The position numbers were made by a program, and so were the translations under genes. A stretch of 23,657 bases of DNA from JAZDLO01 sp043801935 (lineage in GTDB: Bacteria; Actinomycetota; Thermoleophilia; RBG-16-64-13), in assembly GCA_043801935.1 (NCBI GenBank), contig JAZDLO010000021.1, forward strand, positions 1-23,657, written 5' to 3'. Below are positions 6,987 through 14,697 of the stretch, piece by piece. A model generated the notes under the pieces. The model searched no databases. It saw nothing but the letters and a program-made list of their open reading frames with translations, and was not told where the DNA came from. Within the stretch, counting starts at the first letter, position 1; each line of letters opens with the position of its first letter.

Positions 6987-8092
6987 CGGTCCCGCTGGTC
7001 CGGGCTCCGCAGACCCTCGCCGAGCCCCTCCGAAAGACCCTCTTGGTGAGATCGGGGCGACGAATCTGTCACCACGGGACGGGCCGGCGCGGAATCGACC
7101 GCACCCGAGAGCGGCTTTCCCTCCGCGGGAGCAAGCCAGCCCCCCGATACCGGCGCGGCGCCAGTCGCCCCGCGGGCGAAAAGTATCCCCAGTCCAGCCA
7201 GGATCACGATCATCCCCACGATCTCGAGGGCGGTCGGCCGCTCACCGAGTTGGGCCCAGGAGACGAGCAGGCCCACTACCGGGGCGCCCATCGTACCCAG
7301 ACCCGCGATACCGGCAGGCATCTCTTGCAGGACATACAGCCAGAGGAAGGAGGCCACGCCGGTAGAGGCGACCACCGTGTAAGCGAGCGACCACAGGAAA
7401 GTCCCCGACCACTGAGGCGTCCCGCCCTCCACGAAGATGGCGACTAACAACAACAGGATCGATCCGAAGAAGATCTGCCAGGCGGTCAACGAGAGTAGAT
7501 CGACCTCGTGGCGTCGCCGAAGCACCTTCACCACGATGGAGCTCGCGGCCCAGGAAACCGCCCCGGCCAGAGCCAGCAGGCTGCTGACGACGCCGTGCAA
7601 GTTCCAGGGCTCGATTATCAACACCAGACCACCCAGCGCCAGCGATACCGCCAGCCACTGCGGCCCGCGCAGCCTCTCTCCGAGAAGGGGCCAGGCCATC
7701 AGCAGGATCCAGAATTGCCAGGTGTTTGCAAGGACGGCGGTACGGCCGGCCCCGCCGCTGACCAGAGCCGCCGTGGTGAGGCCTATGAAGCCGCTGGTCT
7801 GCAGAACGCCGAGAAGCACGGTGAGCCTCACCGCCTTCGGTCTGAGCGGACGTCGGAGGGCCGCCACCAGCCCCAGCAACAGGATCCCGCCGGAAACCGT
7901 GCGTACCGCGGCGAACATGAAGGGAGTGCTGTAGGCCATACCCACCTTCACAGCCACCCAGGTATAGCCCCAGATGAGCGCGAGCAGAGCCAGCGCCACC
8001 AAGGGCAAGTGACGAGACGACCTCAGCGAGACCTCTCTCAATCGTGTTTCTTGGAGACTCCTCCCCCGCCATTCTAAGCGTTCGCGGTACAT
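6983..8092 (-). CDS. EamA-family (DMT superfamily) transporter
   Basis: The product is an integral membrane protein with about ten hydrophobic helices in two EamA repeats, the family architecture of amino-acid, metabolite or drug exporters. Recognisable features are ALLALIWGYTWVAVKVG in the first helix, PLLGERL and AQLGERPTALEIVGMIVILAG near the ends of the repeats, and a polar C-terminal tail (about 60 residues) rich in Ser/Glu/Arg beyond the last helix. The start is uncertain: the ATG at 8092 is used, but its ribosome site is poor, while GGGGGAGGAG lies inside the frame near 8065. A TTG just downstream is too far from it. The stop overlaps the start of the lipoprotein gene. The substrate cannot be inferred. 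Confidence 0.9.
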   Translation of the reverse strand: MYRERLEWRGRSLQETRLREVSLRSSRHLPLVALALLALIWGYTWVAVKVGMAYSTPFMFAAVRTVSGGILLLGLVAALRRPLRPKAVRLTVLLGVLQTSGFIGLTTAALVSGGAGRTAVLANTWQFWILLMAWPLLGERLRGPQWLAVSLALGGLVLIIEPWNLHGVVSSLLALAGAVSWAASSIVVKVLRRRHEVDLLSLTAWQIFFGSILLLLVAIFVEGGTPQWSGTFLWSLAYTVVASTGVASFLWLYVLQEMPAGIAGLGTMGAPVVGLLVSWAQLGERPTALEIVGMIVILAGLGILFARGATGAAPVSGGWLAPAEGKPLSGAVDSAPARPVVTDSSPRSHQEGLSEGLGEGLRSPDQRDR

Positions 8093-8296
8093 GGGGATAG
8101 AGGGGGGCCGCCGCCCCCACGAAAACGGCGAGTTGCACCCGGTCTGGTTGAATGGGGGGCTCCAGCCGGAGCCCACAAGACTTGGACGAGTCCGCGACCT
8201 ATGAGATACCCTTGGCTAGAGGCGACCCGCGGGGATCCTCGCCTATCCGCTCCCTGGTTCGACCTGAACAATCGCATTGGAAGAAGGGAGACCACG

Positions 8297-9028
8297 ATGG
8301 AGTACGACGAGCTCATGACCCTCTTCAAGAAGAGGCGCACCATCAGGGACGTCAAGCCGGATCCGATCCCCGACGAGCTGGTGGACAGGGTCCTGGAGGC
8401 GGCTCGCTGGGCGCCCTCAGGATTCAACATGCAGCCATGGGAGTTCGTCGTGGTCAAGGACCCCAAACTGAGGGCCGGCATCACCGAGATCGTGAACGAA
8501 TACCGCACCGACCAGTTCTTCATGTTCGAAGCTACACGCGAAGACTGGCAGGGGCCCAAGTGGCTGCCCGACCCTAATCTAGGCTTTCGCATGATGAACG
8601 CGCCCGTGCATATCCTCATACTGGGAGACACTCGCACGCAGGTCGGGCTACCGATGGCAGCGCGCTACACCGACCAGAAAAGGATCTCGATATTTGAGTC
8701 CAGTCTCGCCAACGCCTTCATGTACATGATGCTGGCCGCCACCAGCATGGGGCTGGCGTCATTCTGGGTGTCGGCCGCCAAGATGCCCACGGTGAACGCC
8801 AAGCTGCGACAACTCCTCGGCCACATCCCCATGCATCTGGAGATCTACGACATATTCTGCATGGGTCACGCCAACAGCCAACCGGGGCCCAGGCTGTTCC
8901 GCAAGAAATCAAGCATGGTCCACTATGACTACTGTGGTCCGGACGAGTTCGCCTCCGATGAGGAAGTCTTGGAGTGGGTGAACAAGAACAGGATCCACAT
9001 CACTCAGAAAGTGGACGGGACCGGTTGA
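8297..9028 (+). CDS. Nitroreductase-family FMN oxidoreductase
   Basis: The 243-residue product carries the N-terminal nitroreductase signature (RRTIRDVKPDPIPDELV, about 14-30) with the Arg pair that contacts the FMN phosphate, then AARWAPSGFNMQPWEFVVV (about 37-55), which also lines the flavin site. The helix ANAFMYMMLAATSMGLASFW (about 136-155) is the usual dimer/flavin segment. Family members use NAD(P)H to reduce nitro compounds, quinones or other acceptors, or act in dehalogenation and cofactor synthesis; the substrate is not evident here. The central stretch (WQGPKWLPDPNLGFRMM) is longer than in many short family members. The ATG at 8297 follows AGGGAG at 6 bases; earlier in-frame starts lack a site. 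The gene diverges from the EamA transporter. Confidence 0.9.
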   Translation: MEYDELMTLFKKRRTIRDVKPDPIPDELVDRVLEAARWAPSGFNMQPWEFVVVKDPKLRAGITEIVNEYRTDQFFMFEATREDWQGPKWLPDPNLGFRMMNAPVHILILGDTRTQVGLPMAARYTDQKRISIFESSLANAFMYMMLAATSMGLASFWVSAAKMPTVNAKLRQLLGHIPMHLEIYDIFCMGHANSQPGPRLFRKKSSMVHYDYCGPDEFASDEEVLEWVNKNRIHITQKVDGTG

Positions 9029-9077
9029 CTGGGAGGTAAGTTGTGATGGGCGACGGGAGTCCAACCTCCGTAGTTCC

Positions 9078-9668
9078 TCAGCGGCCCTGGAAGGCGTCGA
9101 GACCGACGCTCATGGCGGCCGCGAGACGAACGTCGAGTCGCGGGTCCGGCACGCTGACCTCGTAGCGGTCTCGGAGCGATCTCCGGCGTTCGACGGTCAT
9201 GACGGTCTGCCCGGTGGCGACGTCGCGGAAGTCGAAGTGAAAGCGAAGCGGCAGGTTCACGAATCTGCGAACGATGGCCACGGTGTTGTTACGTTCCTGG
9301 CCTCGAGCCTCGACATCGGCGTAGTGCAGATGCCACGTCGAGCGTAAGAGGCTCGCTTTGAAGTCCTTCTCGAACCAGCCGACCACGTTGCCGTGCACGT
9401 CAAGAACGTCGGTCTGGGCGTGCAAGTCCATCGCCTGTCGGGATCTGAAGGAGAAGAGCGCTTCGGTCTTGGTGTCGTCGCGGTAGAAGATGACCTCTTC
9501 CTTGAGCTTCATGCGCTTCTGTTGCGCGAAGGCCAGCAGTTCGCCCGGTTGCCCGTAAGGGTTCGCGGCGCGGATCTCATAGCGATTCACCATGGCGGTG
9601 AGCTTCTGGTTGACGAAGAACCGGGGCACATGGCCCGAGACGAGCGCCGCGGGTTCGGCGGTTTTCAT
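9078..9668 (-). CDS. LURP-one-related (scramblase-like fold) protein
   Basis: The 196-residue product resembles the LURP-one/YxjI group, a closed beta-barrel around a central helix related to tubby and phospholipid scramblase. Supporting segments are FVNQKLTAMVNRYEI near the N-terminus, the central FSFRSRQAMDLHAQTDVLDVHGNVVGWFEK, and later alternating beta strands. No signal peptide is seen. Function in bacteria is not established for this group. The ATG at 9668 has AGAGGGGA upstream. It lies 76 bases after the zinc-ribbon membrane protein gene on the same strand, and the two may form one transcript. The family call is from overall pattern, so moderate confidence. Confidence 0.68.
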   Translation of the reverse strand: MKTAEPAALVSGHVPRFFVNQKLTAMVNRYEIRAANPYGQPGELLAFAQQKRMKLKEEVIFYRDDTKTEALFSFRSRQAMDLHAQTDVLDVHGNVVGWFEKDFKASLLRSTWHLHYADVEARGQERNNTVAIVRRFVNLPLRFHFDFRDVATGQTVMTVERRRSLRDRYEVSVPDPRLDVRLAAAMSVGLDAFQGR

Positions 9669-9744
9669 GTAATCAGATCCCCTCTAATCCGGGTTGCTTC
9701 CGGCGTTCTGCCCGCCATCCCTAACTGGGAGGCGTAGACGGCCT

Positions 9745-9984
9745 TCAGGGGTCGAATCCGCTAGCCCGTACAACAGAGACAGCGGCAACGGTTGCGATAC
9801 CGATGGTGGCAAGAAAAGTGGCCAGAACGATATAGGTCTTTTGGCCCTGGGTTCGGCGCTCCCACCAACTCAGGCTCTGTGGAGCCTGCCGAGATTGATC
9901 GGCCGGCATTTTCATGCCGCAAAGCGGGCAGAACTCCCATTTTGCGGCGACCATGAGGCCACATTGCGTACATTTGCGCGCCAT
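9745..9984 (-). CDS. Small zinc-ribbon membrane protein
   Basis: The 79-residue product has an N-terminal zinc ribbon with two CxxC knuckles (Cys5/Cys8 in CTQC and Cys19/Cys22 in CPLC), a polar spacer with WWERR, and one membrane helix near the C-terminus (about 49-70). The topology suggests that the zinc ribbon is cytoplasmic. The ATG at 9984 has a near-ideal GAGGAGGT upstream, so the longer in-frame extension to 10263 is rejected. Such proteins are common but mostly uncharacterised. It precedes the LURP-one-like gene on the same strand. Confidence 0.82.
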   Translation of the reverse strand: MARKCTQCGLMVAAKWEFCPLCGMKMPADQSRQAPQSLSWWERRTQGQKTYIVLATFLATIGIATVAAVSVVRASGFDP

Positions 9985-10247
9985 GGCTGACCTCCTCTCA
10001 CGGGGCGCTATCAGCCCCAGCTTGCGTCTTGGCGCTCGACATACTGCTCGACTCCCCGCTGGATCACGCCCGCGGGCGCTCCCGGCCACATTATCCCTCA
10101 AGTCGTCAGGTCGATGGTAGCAGAGGGGGCAGACGGCCAGACTGGCCCCGGATGTTATTCCTCGGCGGCATGTATTACCATATTGCAGTTCCCGCCGCAT
10201 CGTCTCGGGCTTCTCATCTGGAGTCGCTCGAATGAAGGAAAGGGTCC

Positions 10248-10679
10248 ATGGGTCACGAGGCAATCTCGGGGTCTGGTTCCGGTTGTAAGTCGGCCGGCGA
10301 TCTCACTGCGGAGCAGTACGACCTAGTGATCCGCCACCTGCCACTGCAGTTCTCATTCATAAATGAAGACGGCATCCTTCTGTACTGGCACGGGGAACTG
10401 TACGAGGGTTGTGCAAAGAGGTACATCGGACATCATGTGAACGATTGTCACAGTCAGAAGTCACAAGAGACTATCGCCCGCCTGGAAAGGGCCTTTCGTG
10501 ATGGCACCAAAGACGAAGCCGTCTTCCGAACGACCGAGGAGGGCCGTCTGATCCTGGCCCGCTATTGCGCGCTCCGGGACAGCGAGGGAGTGTACCGCGG
10601 CATGTTGGAGACGCTTCAGGATCTGACCGACGTCTTCGCGATGCGAGATACGCAATCCGAGCTCGATCGGGGTGGTTGA
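10248..10679 (+). CDS. Stand-alone PAS_10 (DUF438-type) sensor domain
   Basis: The 143-residue product is essentially one PAS domain of the type found at the C-terminus of DUF438 proteins. Matches are DLVIRHLPLQFSFINEDG, then YIGHHVNDCHSQKSQETIARL, which parallels the usual GR-V-NCHPPKS motif, then FRDGTKDEAVF and a final YRGMLETLQDLTDV. PAS domains bind small ligands or cofactors and pass signals to attached output domains, but no output domain is present here. The Cys/His pair in NDCH is conserved in the family. The ATG at 10248 follows GGAAAGG. It is co-oriented with the transporter operon, 113 bases upstream, so a regulatory link is possible but not shown. Confidence 0.8.
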   Translation: MGHEAISGSGSGCKSAGDLTAEQYDLVIRHLPLQFSFINEDGILLYWHGELYEGCAKRYIGHHVNDCHSQKSQETIARLERAFRDGTKDEAVFRTTEEGRLILARYCALRDSEGVYRGMLETLQDLTDVFAMRDTQSELDRGG

Positions 10680-10792
10680 GATCTGTCTGCGACGCTTCCG
10701 GCCGGGGGTCGCGGGTCGGGGGGCTTGACTTGAAAGCGCGCAGGGTGACAACATGGATTGCTTGCGCGAACAATATATCGAGAGGGGAAGGC

Positions 10793-11815
10793 ATGCGCGC
10801 GACACACAGGGTTGTGACCATCGTGGGGGTTCTGGTGGTGACGATGGTCCTCGGCTTCGTCGGGGCCGGCTGCGGCGGCTCCACTACCACCACTGAAGCC
10901 AGCACAGCAACAACCGCGGCCGGCAAGACCTACACCATCGGTGTCACCCAGATCGTTACTCATCCGGCGCTCGACTCAGTGGTCGAGGGGTTTGTCGAGG
11001 CCCTTGCCGAAGCCGGATTCGTTGAGGGCAAGAACGTCACCTACGACAGGCAGAACGCTCAAGGTGAAATGGCCAACGCCACAAGCATCGCCCAGAAGTT
11101 CGTCGGCGACAAGGTGGACTTGATACTCTCCGTCGCCACACCCACCAGCCAGGCAGCAGTCAAGGCCACAACAAGCATCCCGATCGTCTTCGCAGCAGTC
11201 ACCGACCCGGTCGCGGCAGGCCTTGTCACAAACGCCGAAGCACCCGAGGCCAACGTCACCGGCGTCTCCGATATGCTGCCCATCCAACCCCACCTTGACC
11301 TGATCATGCAGTTGGTCCCGCAGGCGAAGACCATCGGTCTCCTCTACAACGCAGGCGAGACGAACTCGGTAACGCTGGTCGAGAAAGAGAAGACAGCCGC
11401 GGCCGCCATGGGGCTGGAAGTCGTGGAAGCTACGGCCGCGAGTTCCTCCGAAGTGCTTGCCGCCGCCCAGTCCCTCGTGGGCCGAGTCGACGTCATCTCA
11501 GTCCTCACCGACAACACCGTGGTCTCCGCACTGGAAAGCGTGGTCAAGGTCTGTCAAGAGAACAAGATCCCCTTGATCACCGGCGATATCGACAGTGTCC
11601 AGCGGGGATCGGTCGCCGCTTACGCTTTCGACTACAAGGACCACGGACGGCAGGCCGGACTCATTGCCGTGCAGGTACTCCAGGGTACTCCGATCTCGAG
11701 TATACCCGTCGAGTACGCGCAGAACCTCCAGCTGGCCATAAACGTGGCCGCAGCCGCGGCAATGGGAGTAACGATCCCTGAGGAACTAAAAGCTAAGGCC
11801 AATACTACCTTCTAG
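10793..11815 (+). CDS. TrpX-type ABC transporter substrate-binding lipoprotein
   Basis: The 340-residue product is the extracytoplasmic binding component of an ABC uptake system of the ABC_sub_bind family, whose known members bind tryptophan/tyrosine or related aromatic compounds. A signal peptide ends in the lipobox GAGC (Cys27) and is followed by a Thr/Ala-rich linker. The body has the family segments IGVTQIVTHPALDSVVEGF, VDLILSVATPTSQAA, IPIVFAAVTDPVAAGLV and NVTGVSDMLPI, then LVPQAKTIGLLYN and the second-lobe DVISVLTDNTVVSA. The ATG at 10793 follows GAGGGGAAGG; the frame extends upstream but there the sequence is not family-like. Permease and ATPase genes follow. The true substrate is not determined. 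Confidence 0.92.
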   Translation: MRATHRVVTIVGVLVVTMVLGFVGAGCGGSTTTTEASTATTAAGKTYTIGVTQIVTHPALDSVVEGFVEALAEAGFVEGKNVTYDRQNAQGEMANATSIAQKFVGDKVDLILSVATPTSQAAVKATTSIPIVFAAVTDPVAAGLVTNAEAPEANVTGVSDMLPIQPHLDLIMQLVPQAKTIGLLYNAGETNSVTLVEKEKTAAAAMGLEVVEATAASSSEVLAAAQSLVGRVDVISVLTDNTVVSALESVVKVCQENKIPLITGDIDSVQRGSVAAYAFDYKDHGRQAGLIAVQVLQGTPISSIPVEYAQNLQLAINVAAAAAMGVTIPEELKAKANTTF

Positions 11816-11856
11816 CGCACTAAGAGCACGATCCACGGCATGAAACGAATGCCACG

Positions 11857-11886
11857 AGATGGCGGGGCCGTGGGGCCCCGCCATCT
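11857..11886 (+). terminator. Strong intergenic hairpin between binding-protein and permease genes
   Basis: AGATGGCGGGGCC pairs perfectly with GGCCCCGCCATCT (13 bp) around a 4-base loop, starting 41 bases after the binding-protein stop and followed by a moderately T-rich GTTTGTGGTTT. It may act as a partial terminator or as a 3'-end stabiliser, giving more binding protein than permease. This is common in binding-protein-dependent transporter operons but is inferred here. Confidence 0.7.
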
Positions 11887-11936
11887 GTTTGTGGTTTCCC
11901 GGATCCGACCGCGACCGCACGTGGAGTGATGTATCA

Positions 11937-12839
11937 GTGGAGTCGGTAATAACCAGTGCGCTCGAGCAGGGGCTTCTGTATGGCTTCATGATCCTTGGGG
12001 TCTTCATGACCTTTCGAGTCTTGGACTTCCCCGACCTGACGGTAGACGGAAGCCTCCCTCTGGGAGCGGCGGTAACAGCCCTCATCATCACCTCGGGCCA
12101 CTCTCCCTGGGTGGCCACGATCGCGGGTATCGGTGCAGGCCTGGTGGCGGGCCTTGTGACCGGAGTCCTCCACCTCGTTCTGAAATCGGGAGACAGCAAC
12201 TCCACCAACTATGGGCCCAAGTTGCTTGCGGGCATTCTTGTGATGACCGCCCTCTACTCGATGAACCTACGCATCATGGGGGGCAGCAACATACCCCTCC
12301 TTCGCGAGGAGAACGTTTTCGACCAGATCGGCAGTTGGCTGTCGGTGCGCATGACCGGTTGGTGGCTCATACTCGTGCTGGCGGTGTTCATGCTTCTGGT
12401 CAAATCTGCACTGGACTGGTTTCTGCATACGGAGCTTGGACTTGCCATGCAGGCCACCGGCGACAACGAACAGATGCTCCGTTCGCTTGGGGTCAACACC
12501 AATGTGGTACGCGTACTCGGACTCGGCCTGGCGAATGCGTTTGTCGCCCTCAGCGGCTCGCTCATCGCTCAGTACCAAGGGTTCGCGGACGTGGGCATGG
12601 GCATCGGTACGATCGTGGCCGGCCTGGCCGGAGTCATCATCGGCGAGGTGCTGTTCGGAACGAGAAGCATCAGTTGGGTCCTCTTCAGCGTTATCGGCGG
12701 CTCGATAGTCTTCCGGCTGCTCATCTCGGTCAGCTTGCGGCTTGGAATCGCTCCCACTGACCTGAAGTTGTTCACTGCCCTTCTTGTGGTGGTGGCCCTG
12801 TCTCTGCCCACCGTCAGGCGCAAAGTGATAAGAATGTGA
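11937..12839 (+). CDS. TrpY-type ABC transporter permease
   Basis: The 300-residue membrane protein belongs to the BPD_transp_2 group and is the usual partner of the TrpX-like binding protein. About eight hydrophobic helices are visible. Diagnostic segments are GLLYGFMILGVFMTFRVLDFPDLTVDGS near the start, ELGLAMQATGDNEQMLRSLG, the cytoplasmic coupling region that contacts the ATPase, and GIGTIVAGLAGVIIGEVLFG. A GTG at 11937 is chosen because GGAG lies about 10 bases upstream and the first helix begins directly after it; the in-frame extension upstream overlaps the hairpin. The stop overlaps the GTG of the ATPase gene by 4 bases, so the two are translationally coupled. Confidence 0.93.
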   Translation: MESVITSALEQGLLYGFMILGVFMTFRVLDFPDLTVDGSLPLGAAVTALIITSGHSPWVATIAGIGAGLVAGLVTGVLHLVLKSGDSNSTNYGPKLLAGILVMTALYSMNLRIMGGSNIPLLREENVFDQIGSWLSVRMTGWWLILVLAVFMLLVKSALDWFLHTELGLAMQATGDNEQMLRSLGVNTNVVRVLGLGLANAFVALSGSLIAQYQGFADVGMGIGTIVAGLAGVIIGEVLFGTRSISWVLFSVIGGSIVFRLLISVSLRLGIAPTDLKLFTALLVVVALSLPTVRRKVIRM

Positions 12840-13645
12840 GTACTCAGGCCGGCCTCCTCGTGCAGGACCTCAGGAAGGTCTTCTTCCCCCGTACCGTCAA
12901 CGAGGTCGTGGCTCTTAGCGATCTCAGCCTTCAGGTCAACCCCGGCGACTTCATCACGATAATCGGGTCGAATGGATCAGGGAAATCGACGCTCTTGAAC
13001 GCGATCGCCGGTACCGTCCCTGTCACTGCCGGCACCGTCTGGCTCGAGGGCAAGGACATAACCAGCCTCGCCGAGCACACGAGAGCAAAGTCGATCGGAA
13101 GGGTCTTTCAGGATCCCCGCGCAGGGACGGCTCCCTCCATGTCTATTCAAGAAAACATGGCCATGGCATATCTCCGGGGCCGCCGAAGGGGTTTGCGGCC
13201 TGGTGTGCCCGCCAGGCTCAGACGGCAAATGAAGGAGCAGCTGGTCGAGCTCGCCATGGGTCTGGAGACCCGCCTCACAACCCAGGTGAACAAGCTGTCA
13301 GGGGGCCAGCGGCAGGCCATGTCTCTTCTGATGGCCACCGTGGCTGAACCCCGGCTACTGCTTCTGGATGAGCACACCGCTGCACTTGATCCCAAAGTCG
13401 CCGCCACGATCATGGATCTCACGGGCAAGATCGTCCAGCAACGCAAGCTGACCACACTGATGGTCACGCACAACATGGAGATCGCGCTTCGGTGGGGCAA
13501 CCGCCTCATCATGATGCACGCGGGTCGAATCATCCTAGACGTCGCCGGCGTTCAGAAGGAGACGTTGACGATACCGGGTCTCATCCAGAAGTTCCACGAG
13601 GTCTCCGGGGAGACGCTCGCAGTGGATAGGATGCTGCTCGAGTAG
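12836..13645 (+). CDS. ABC transporter ATP-binding protein of the TrpXYZ-type system
   Basis: The 269-residue ATPase powers the transporter. All catalytic motifs are present: Walker A GSNGSGKST (44-52), Q-loop Gln92 in VFQDP, signature LSGGQ (154-158), Walker B LLLLDE (174-179) followed by HTAALDP, and H-loop His212. DEHTAALDP in place of the more usual DEPTAALDP is typical of this subfamily. A short basic insert (RGRRRGLRPGVPARLRR, about 114-130) lies in the helical domain. The GTG at 12836 overlaps the permease stop (GTGA). One ATPase gene is present, so it is expected to act as a homodimer. No clear terminator follows; the next gene converges 33 bases away. Confidence 0.95.
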   Translation: MSTQAGLLVQDLRKVFFPRTVNEVVALSDLSLQVNPGDFITIIGSNGSGKSTLLNAIAGTVPVTAGTVWLEGKDITSLAEHTRAKSIGRVFQDPRAGTAPSMSIQENMAMAYLRGRRRGLRPGVPARLRRQMKEQLVELAMGLETRLTTQVNKLSGGQRQAMSLLMATVAEPRLLLLDEHTAALDPKVAATIMDLTGKIVQQRKLTTLMVTHNMEIALRWGNRLIMMHAGRIILDVAGVQKETLTIPGLIQKFHEVSGETLAVDRMLLE

Positions 13646-13678
13646 CCGAGAGAAGGTCGGGTCGAGCCACCCCAGAAG

Positions 13679-14170
13679 TCAGTCGTTCAGGCTCACGCCG
13701 ATCTGGTAGGTGCCTGTTCCGTCCTTCGTGGCGTATACGCGGGCCTCATAGGTGCCGGGTCCGGCGATGGTGTAGGTGAGCGCATCTTCATCCGAGTACT
13801 CTTCTTCCCATTCCCAGAGGTCGGCGCCGGTTGAGACCTCCACCAGTTTGAGAAGCGGGGTGAAGCCTTCGGCCACCACCTCCACGCGAACACGATCGAA
13901 CTTCTTGGCCTCGAAGGTGTATGCGTCGTACGGCAGGTTGGCGTGATTGGGGTCCCGGGTGTCGCCGGGGTCGATCGAGCCGCTCTCCTCCACGACCACC
14001 TGTCCGCCGGTCTCTTCGGGGCCGGTCTGCCCCCCGCAGCCCGCAAGAACGAAAGCAACTACAAGGACCGCACAAGCCAGCAGGCACACGGCCAAAGCCG
14101 TAAGAGGTACAGCCCTAGCCGCCCGTCTCTGAGGGCCACTCGTGCCGTCTCCGAACGTTGATGCTCTCAT
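13679..14170 (-). CDS. PPC-domain-like lipoprotein
   Basis: The 163-residue product has a long basic n-region, a hydrophobic segment and the lipobox LAGC (Cys45), followed by a Gly/Glu-rich linker and a compact beta-sandwich of about 95 residues. The segment from YDAYTFEAKKFDRVRVEV to GPGTYEARVYATKDGTGTYQIGV resembles bacterial pre-peptidase C-terminal (PPC) domains, which usually serve as accessory binding modules. No catalytic domain is attached. The ATG at 14170 is preceded by GGAGGGAGTAGGA. It follows the DUF1801 gene by 110 bases on the same strand. Function is unknown. Confidence 0.8.
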   Translation of the reverse strand: MRASTFGDGTSGPQRRAARAVPLTALAVCLLACAVLVVAFVLAGCGGQTGPEETGGQVVVEESGSIDPGDTRDPNHANLPYDAYTFEAKKFDRVRVEVVAEGFTPLLKLVEVSTGADLWEWEEEYSDEDALTYTIAGPGTYEARVYATKDGTGTYQIGVSLND

Positions 14171-14280
14171 TCCTACTCCCTCCATGGATGATGGCTCCAG
14201 TGTAGGCGAGACTCCTTGGGCTCCGCAAGGCACCCGCGCTGGCTCGACCCCGTACGCGACGCTCCGCCGGCCGGTGGTCG

Positions 14281-14652
14281 CTATTTCGAGGCCCTGCCGG
14301 TGTTCTCTTCGACCCTGAATTCGACGATCCGGCGGATCAGGTCCGCGGGCATAGGCCGGCTAAGGGGGAATCGCACCGAGCCCTTACCGCGTTTGTAGGG
14401 CTTGAGTTCTTCCTGGAAGGCCTCGATCCCGCTCGGGATCGGATAGAACCCGATGTGGTTCTCGAAACCTGCGAAGTGCACCAGATGGCGGCCGTTCAGG
14501 TCGAAGGTGGGGATCGCGTAGCTTATCGTCTCTGTCGCGTCGGGCGCGGATGCCCTGATGAGTGCTCGCACCTCCTGCAGCGCCTTCTGGGTCTCGGGGG
14601 GAAATGCCGCTATGTACTCGTCGATGGAGCTGGCGGTCGACCCATCCGTCAT
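14281..14652 (-). CDS. DUF1801 (YdhG-like) domain protein
   Basis: The product of about 123 residues matches DUF1801. Members share the YdhG/YjbR-type fold and some have been called iron chaperones, although the biochemical role is unclear. Visible features are SIDEYIAAFPPETQKALQEVRALIRASAPDATE, then ISYAIPTFDLNGRHLVHFAGFENHIGFYP, and KRGKGSVRFPLSRPMPADLIRRIV near the C-terminus, all in family order. An ATG at 14652 and a GTG at 14661 are both possible and neither has a strong ribosome site. The gene starts 45 bases after the carB stop on the same strand, so it may be on the carB transcript. Confidence 0.88.
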   Translation of the reverse strand: MTDGSTASSIDEYIAAFPPETQKALQEVRALIRASAPDATETISYAIPTFDLNGRHLVHFAGFENHIGFYPIPSGIEAFQEELKPYKRGKGSVRFPLSRPMPADLIRRIVEFRVEENTGRASK

Positions 14653-14697
14653 CCTGTGCACCCGCCTGTCGGTTGCGTCCCGGGTCGAACCTCGGCC

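Noticed and set aside
7242..8138. Minus-strand open frame of 298 codons overlapping the EamA gene in another frame
   Set aside because: The EamA frame has ten membrane helices and family motifs; this frame is basic and Gly/Arg-rich, as expected of an out-of-frame shadow.
9032..9069. GGAGGT/ACCTCC inverted repeat between nitroreductase and LURP-one-like genes
   Set aside because: Only 6 pairs with a loop of about 26 bases; too weak to call a terminator.
9985..10247. 263-base intergenic region between the zinc-ribbon and PAS_10 genes searched for RNA genes
   Set aside because: Only a 5-bp stem (GGCCA/TGGCC) was seen; no tRNA, riboswitch or clear promoter could be supported.
10725..10754. TTGACT as a -35 box for the binding-protein gene
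   Set aside because: No acceptable -10 hexamer is present at 16-18 bases (GACAAC, ACAACA and CAACAT are poor), so I did not list a promoter.
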